This document shows, in pieces, positions 62,150 to 64,000 of a stretch of DNA of 64,000 nucleotides. A program made the translations under genes and the position numbers. The notes beneath the pieces were generated by a model that was not told the origin of the DNA, searched no databases, and saw only the letters and a program-made list of their open reading frames with translations. The stretch spans positions 2,125,577 through 2,189,576 of the forward strand of contig RPFO01000102.1 in NCBI GenBank assembly GCA_009746045.1, read 5' to 3'. Numbering within the stretch: position 1 is the first letter of the stretch; every line of letters starts with the position of its first letter. This DNA comes from Mesostigma viride (lineage: Eukaryota; Streptophyta; Mesostigmatophyceae; Mesostigmatales; Mesostigmataceae).

Positions 62150-64000
62150 TTGGCAGTAATTGGACGATCGCGTGGACGCGTCGTCCCCGGGGGAAGGGGA
62201 GGGGTCGCAGAGCGTATGAAACCAGATGGCTGCTAATAATACCATATACTTCTTTACTATACCTACCTTTTATATACTAAGTACTTGTACTGGTCCACTA
62301 CACTTCTTTATGATACCATACTCTTCTTAATTATATTTAGCTCCTGTATGATCGGCACGGTTCGGCTTTGGATCGAGCCGGCCATCTATGTAGGAATCCA
62401 CCGCAGCCGCGCGTGGATCCGACGACCCTTCTACTGCCATGCCAGGGATCGATGCGCAGCCGCGCGTGGTTCCGACGACCCTTCTACTGCCATGCCAGGG
62501 ATCGATGCGCCAGCGTGCGGATATTATATATTTTCGATATTCTCTATTTTCTATATAATATATTTTCTCCATGATATATTCTCTATGGGATAATCTGCAG
62601 TTGGCGGTGGGCTTGAACTGGTCGTCCCGAAGAGGACCACGTCAGGCACTCAGCACCGCATGTGCACATGGTCCTGGCCTTTTTGGACATGGGCTCACCG
62701 GATGCTTGATGATTCTACTACTAAGGCGTCCGTACCGAGGCATCTCCGCGTGGGATGCCGGATTCGGCAGCGAGTGCCAGTGACCCCAGACTACGGCCTG
62801 ACTGCACGTCGCGTCCCGCGTGACCAACGGACGCGGAGTCCCATGGCACGCGGCCAAGTATTATTATAGGGAGTCTTCCGGCTGGCGGCTATGAGTCACG
62901 GCTCCCTGACTTCCTGGCGCATGAGGGACGCGCCTCGCTTCTCGTGCACCCGTACGTGATTAATTTCACCATTGCGACACGGTGCATGGAGACGGCACGG
63001 TGCGTGGAGGCTGTTGCAACCCCGATGCGACTGGGCGATCAGGCAGGGCGGAGCCTGTACTGAATCGTGGTCGGCCGGCAAACAGATGTACAGCACCTTG
63101 TTGAATTGTCGGTAGCCAACCAATTGGCTACCCCGGCATTGAGTCGACGCCTAGCTGGGTCAGGGCACTCCTGGGCTCGAGTAACCGTGCATGCGGGGCG
63201 CGCCCGCGTCCGCCGCGTCCGTCGGGAGTAAGGGCCCCCGGGGCTGCAAGCATATGCGGGCATGGTGCAGTTGCATGGCGACAGCACGTACTGCCGGCAG
63301 TAGTGGTGGATGACCCAGCCGGTCGTGGTTGCACTGGTTGCGCTGGTGCCGGTCGTGGTTGCATCAGAAGCAGGTGGCGGTGTCCGGTCATTGTCTCACC
63401 GCCTCAACAGTGCGCGTGCATGGTGCCGATGCCACATGATGTGGCGCTGTCGCCCCGCAGACTGCCGGTGTCCGAGTAACAACCGGTATCACTGCATAGG
63501 GCCGGTACATCCGCTCTGAGCGGACCCGGCGCTGACGCGCGCTGAGCCATGGCAGAGCACTGAGGTACGGGACGTGCGGGATCTGGCCGTCGAGGGCGAG
63601 TCACGGGGACTGTAGTAACGGCGACCCGAGACTGAGAGGCAGGCAGGACCGAGCTGCTGGAGTCTGAGCACCTGGTCACTGCCCGCGACCCTGTGCATGG
63701 CTACCATCGCGCAGTGTTCGCGTCCCTCCTGTGGGCTGAGCCCGGTAGGGAGTTGTTCCTTGCACCACTGGTGGAGGCCGATCGAGCGTGATTTGCAAGT
63801 GGCTCGTGTCCGCGCGCCTACGCCGGTTGCATGGATGAGGGACTCAGAGCATGGCGTTCCATGTGCATGGCGGGCGGGCTGGGTGGGCTTCAAAACGTAC
63901 TCTACCCCATGGCCATGCACTGGTACAGGGGTGGTGAGAGGCCTTCAAGCTTCGAGTGGGGGATGTGGCGATGCGCGGTGGGGACTGCATACATAGGGGC
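62150..64000. other. Right end of window: AT-rich repeats, then sequence without clear genes
   Basis: 62220-62600 is AT-rich. A 53-bp unit (CAGCCGCGCGTGG.TCCGACG ... GATCGATGCG) is duplicated at 62404 and 62457. From 62600 to 64000 the sequence is GC-rich, but ORFs are short and broken. Traces of decayed retroelement pol are possible; I see no motif that proves it. Confidence 0.4.

Overview
This looks like nuclear DNA of a eukaryote, probably an alga of the green lineage or an organism close to it. The grounds are several classes of retrotransposon with target-site duplications, a clean GT-AG intron, TATA boxes about 80 bp before start codons, long simple-sequence tracts and a 184-bp satellite. 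I cannot name the species; the green-lineage idea is inference. There are no rRNA genes, no tRNA I can defend, no CRISPR and no bacterial operons.

Layout. (1) 1-8535 and 19002-23850: a gene-dense block of short, mostly intronless orphan genes. Several are zinc-finger or RING-like, one has a SprT-type HExxH metalloprotease domain, and two are paralogues with an F-box-like start. Many share CCACGGG/CCCGTGG motifs, a TATA box 79-87 bp before ATG and a small hairpin just after the stop. This looks like an endogenized large DNA virus segment or a clustered orphan gene family. (2) 8541-19001: a young LTR retrotransposon (E1) inserted in exon 1 of the RING gene of that block, with a 5-bp duplication; removing it restores the exon frame. 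E1 itself carries a tandem nested insertion. (3) 23850-33800: intergenic DNA, a LINE ORF1 remnant, a Cys/His-repeat gene with a palindromic promoter region, a small membrane-protein ORF and a SINE-like insertion. (4) 33802-35367: an orphan multi-pass membrane protein gene. (5) 36500-49357: a decayed Ty3-like element (E4) with gag, protease, a C5 DNA methyltransferase and the start of reverse transcriptase, split by an LTR-like insertion, a satellite array holding a LINE, and simple repeats. (6) 49358 to about 62150: a second Ty3-like element (E3) inserted in the E4 reverse transcriptase, with an extra viroplasmin/RNase H1-N-like ORF. Its gag is split by a third element, E2 (51597-59628).

The most unusual system is the pair E1 and E2. 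Both have LTRs with AGTT...AACT ends rather than TG...CA, 5-bp target duplications, and the pol order integrase - protease - reverse transcriptase - RNase H. In Ty1/copia the protease lies before integrase, and in Ty3 integrase is last. Both also have DT(Q/N)A in place of D(T/S)GA in the protease and HGDD in place of YVDD in the reverse transcriptase. Many frame breaks in the window are one-base losses, several of them at G/C runs, so part of the apparent pseudogenization may be consensus error.
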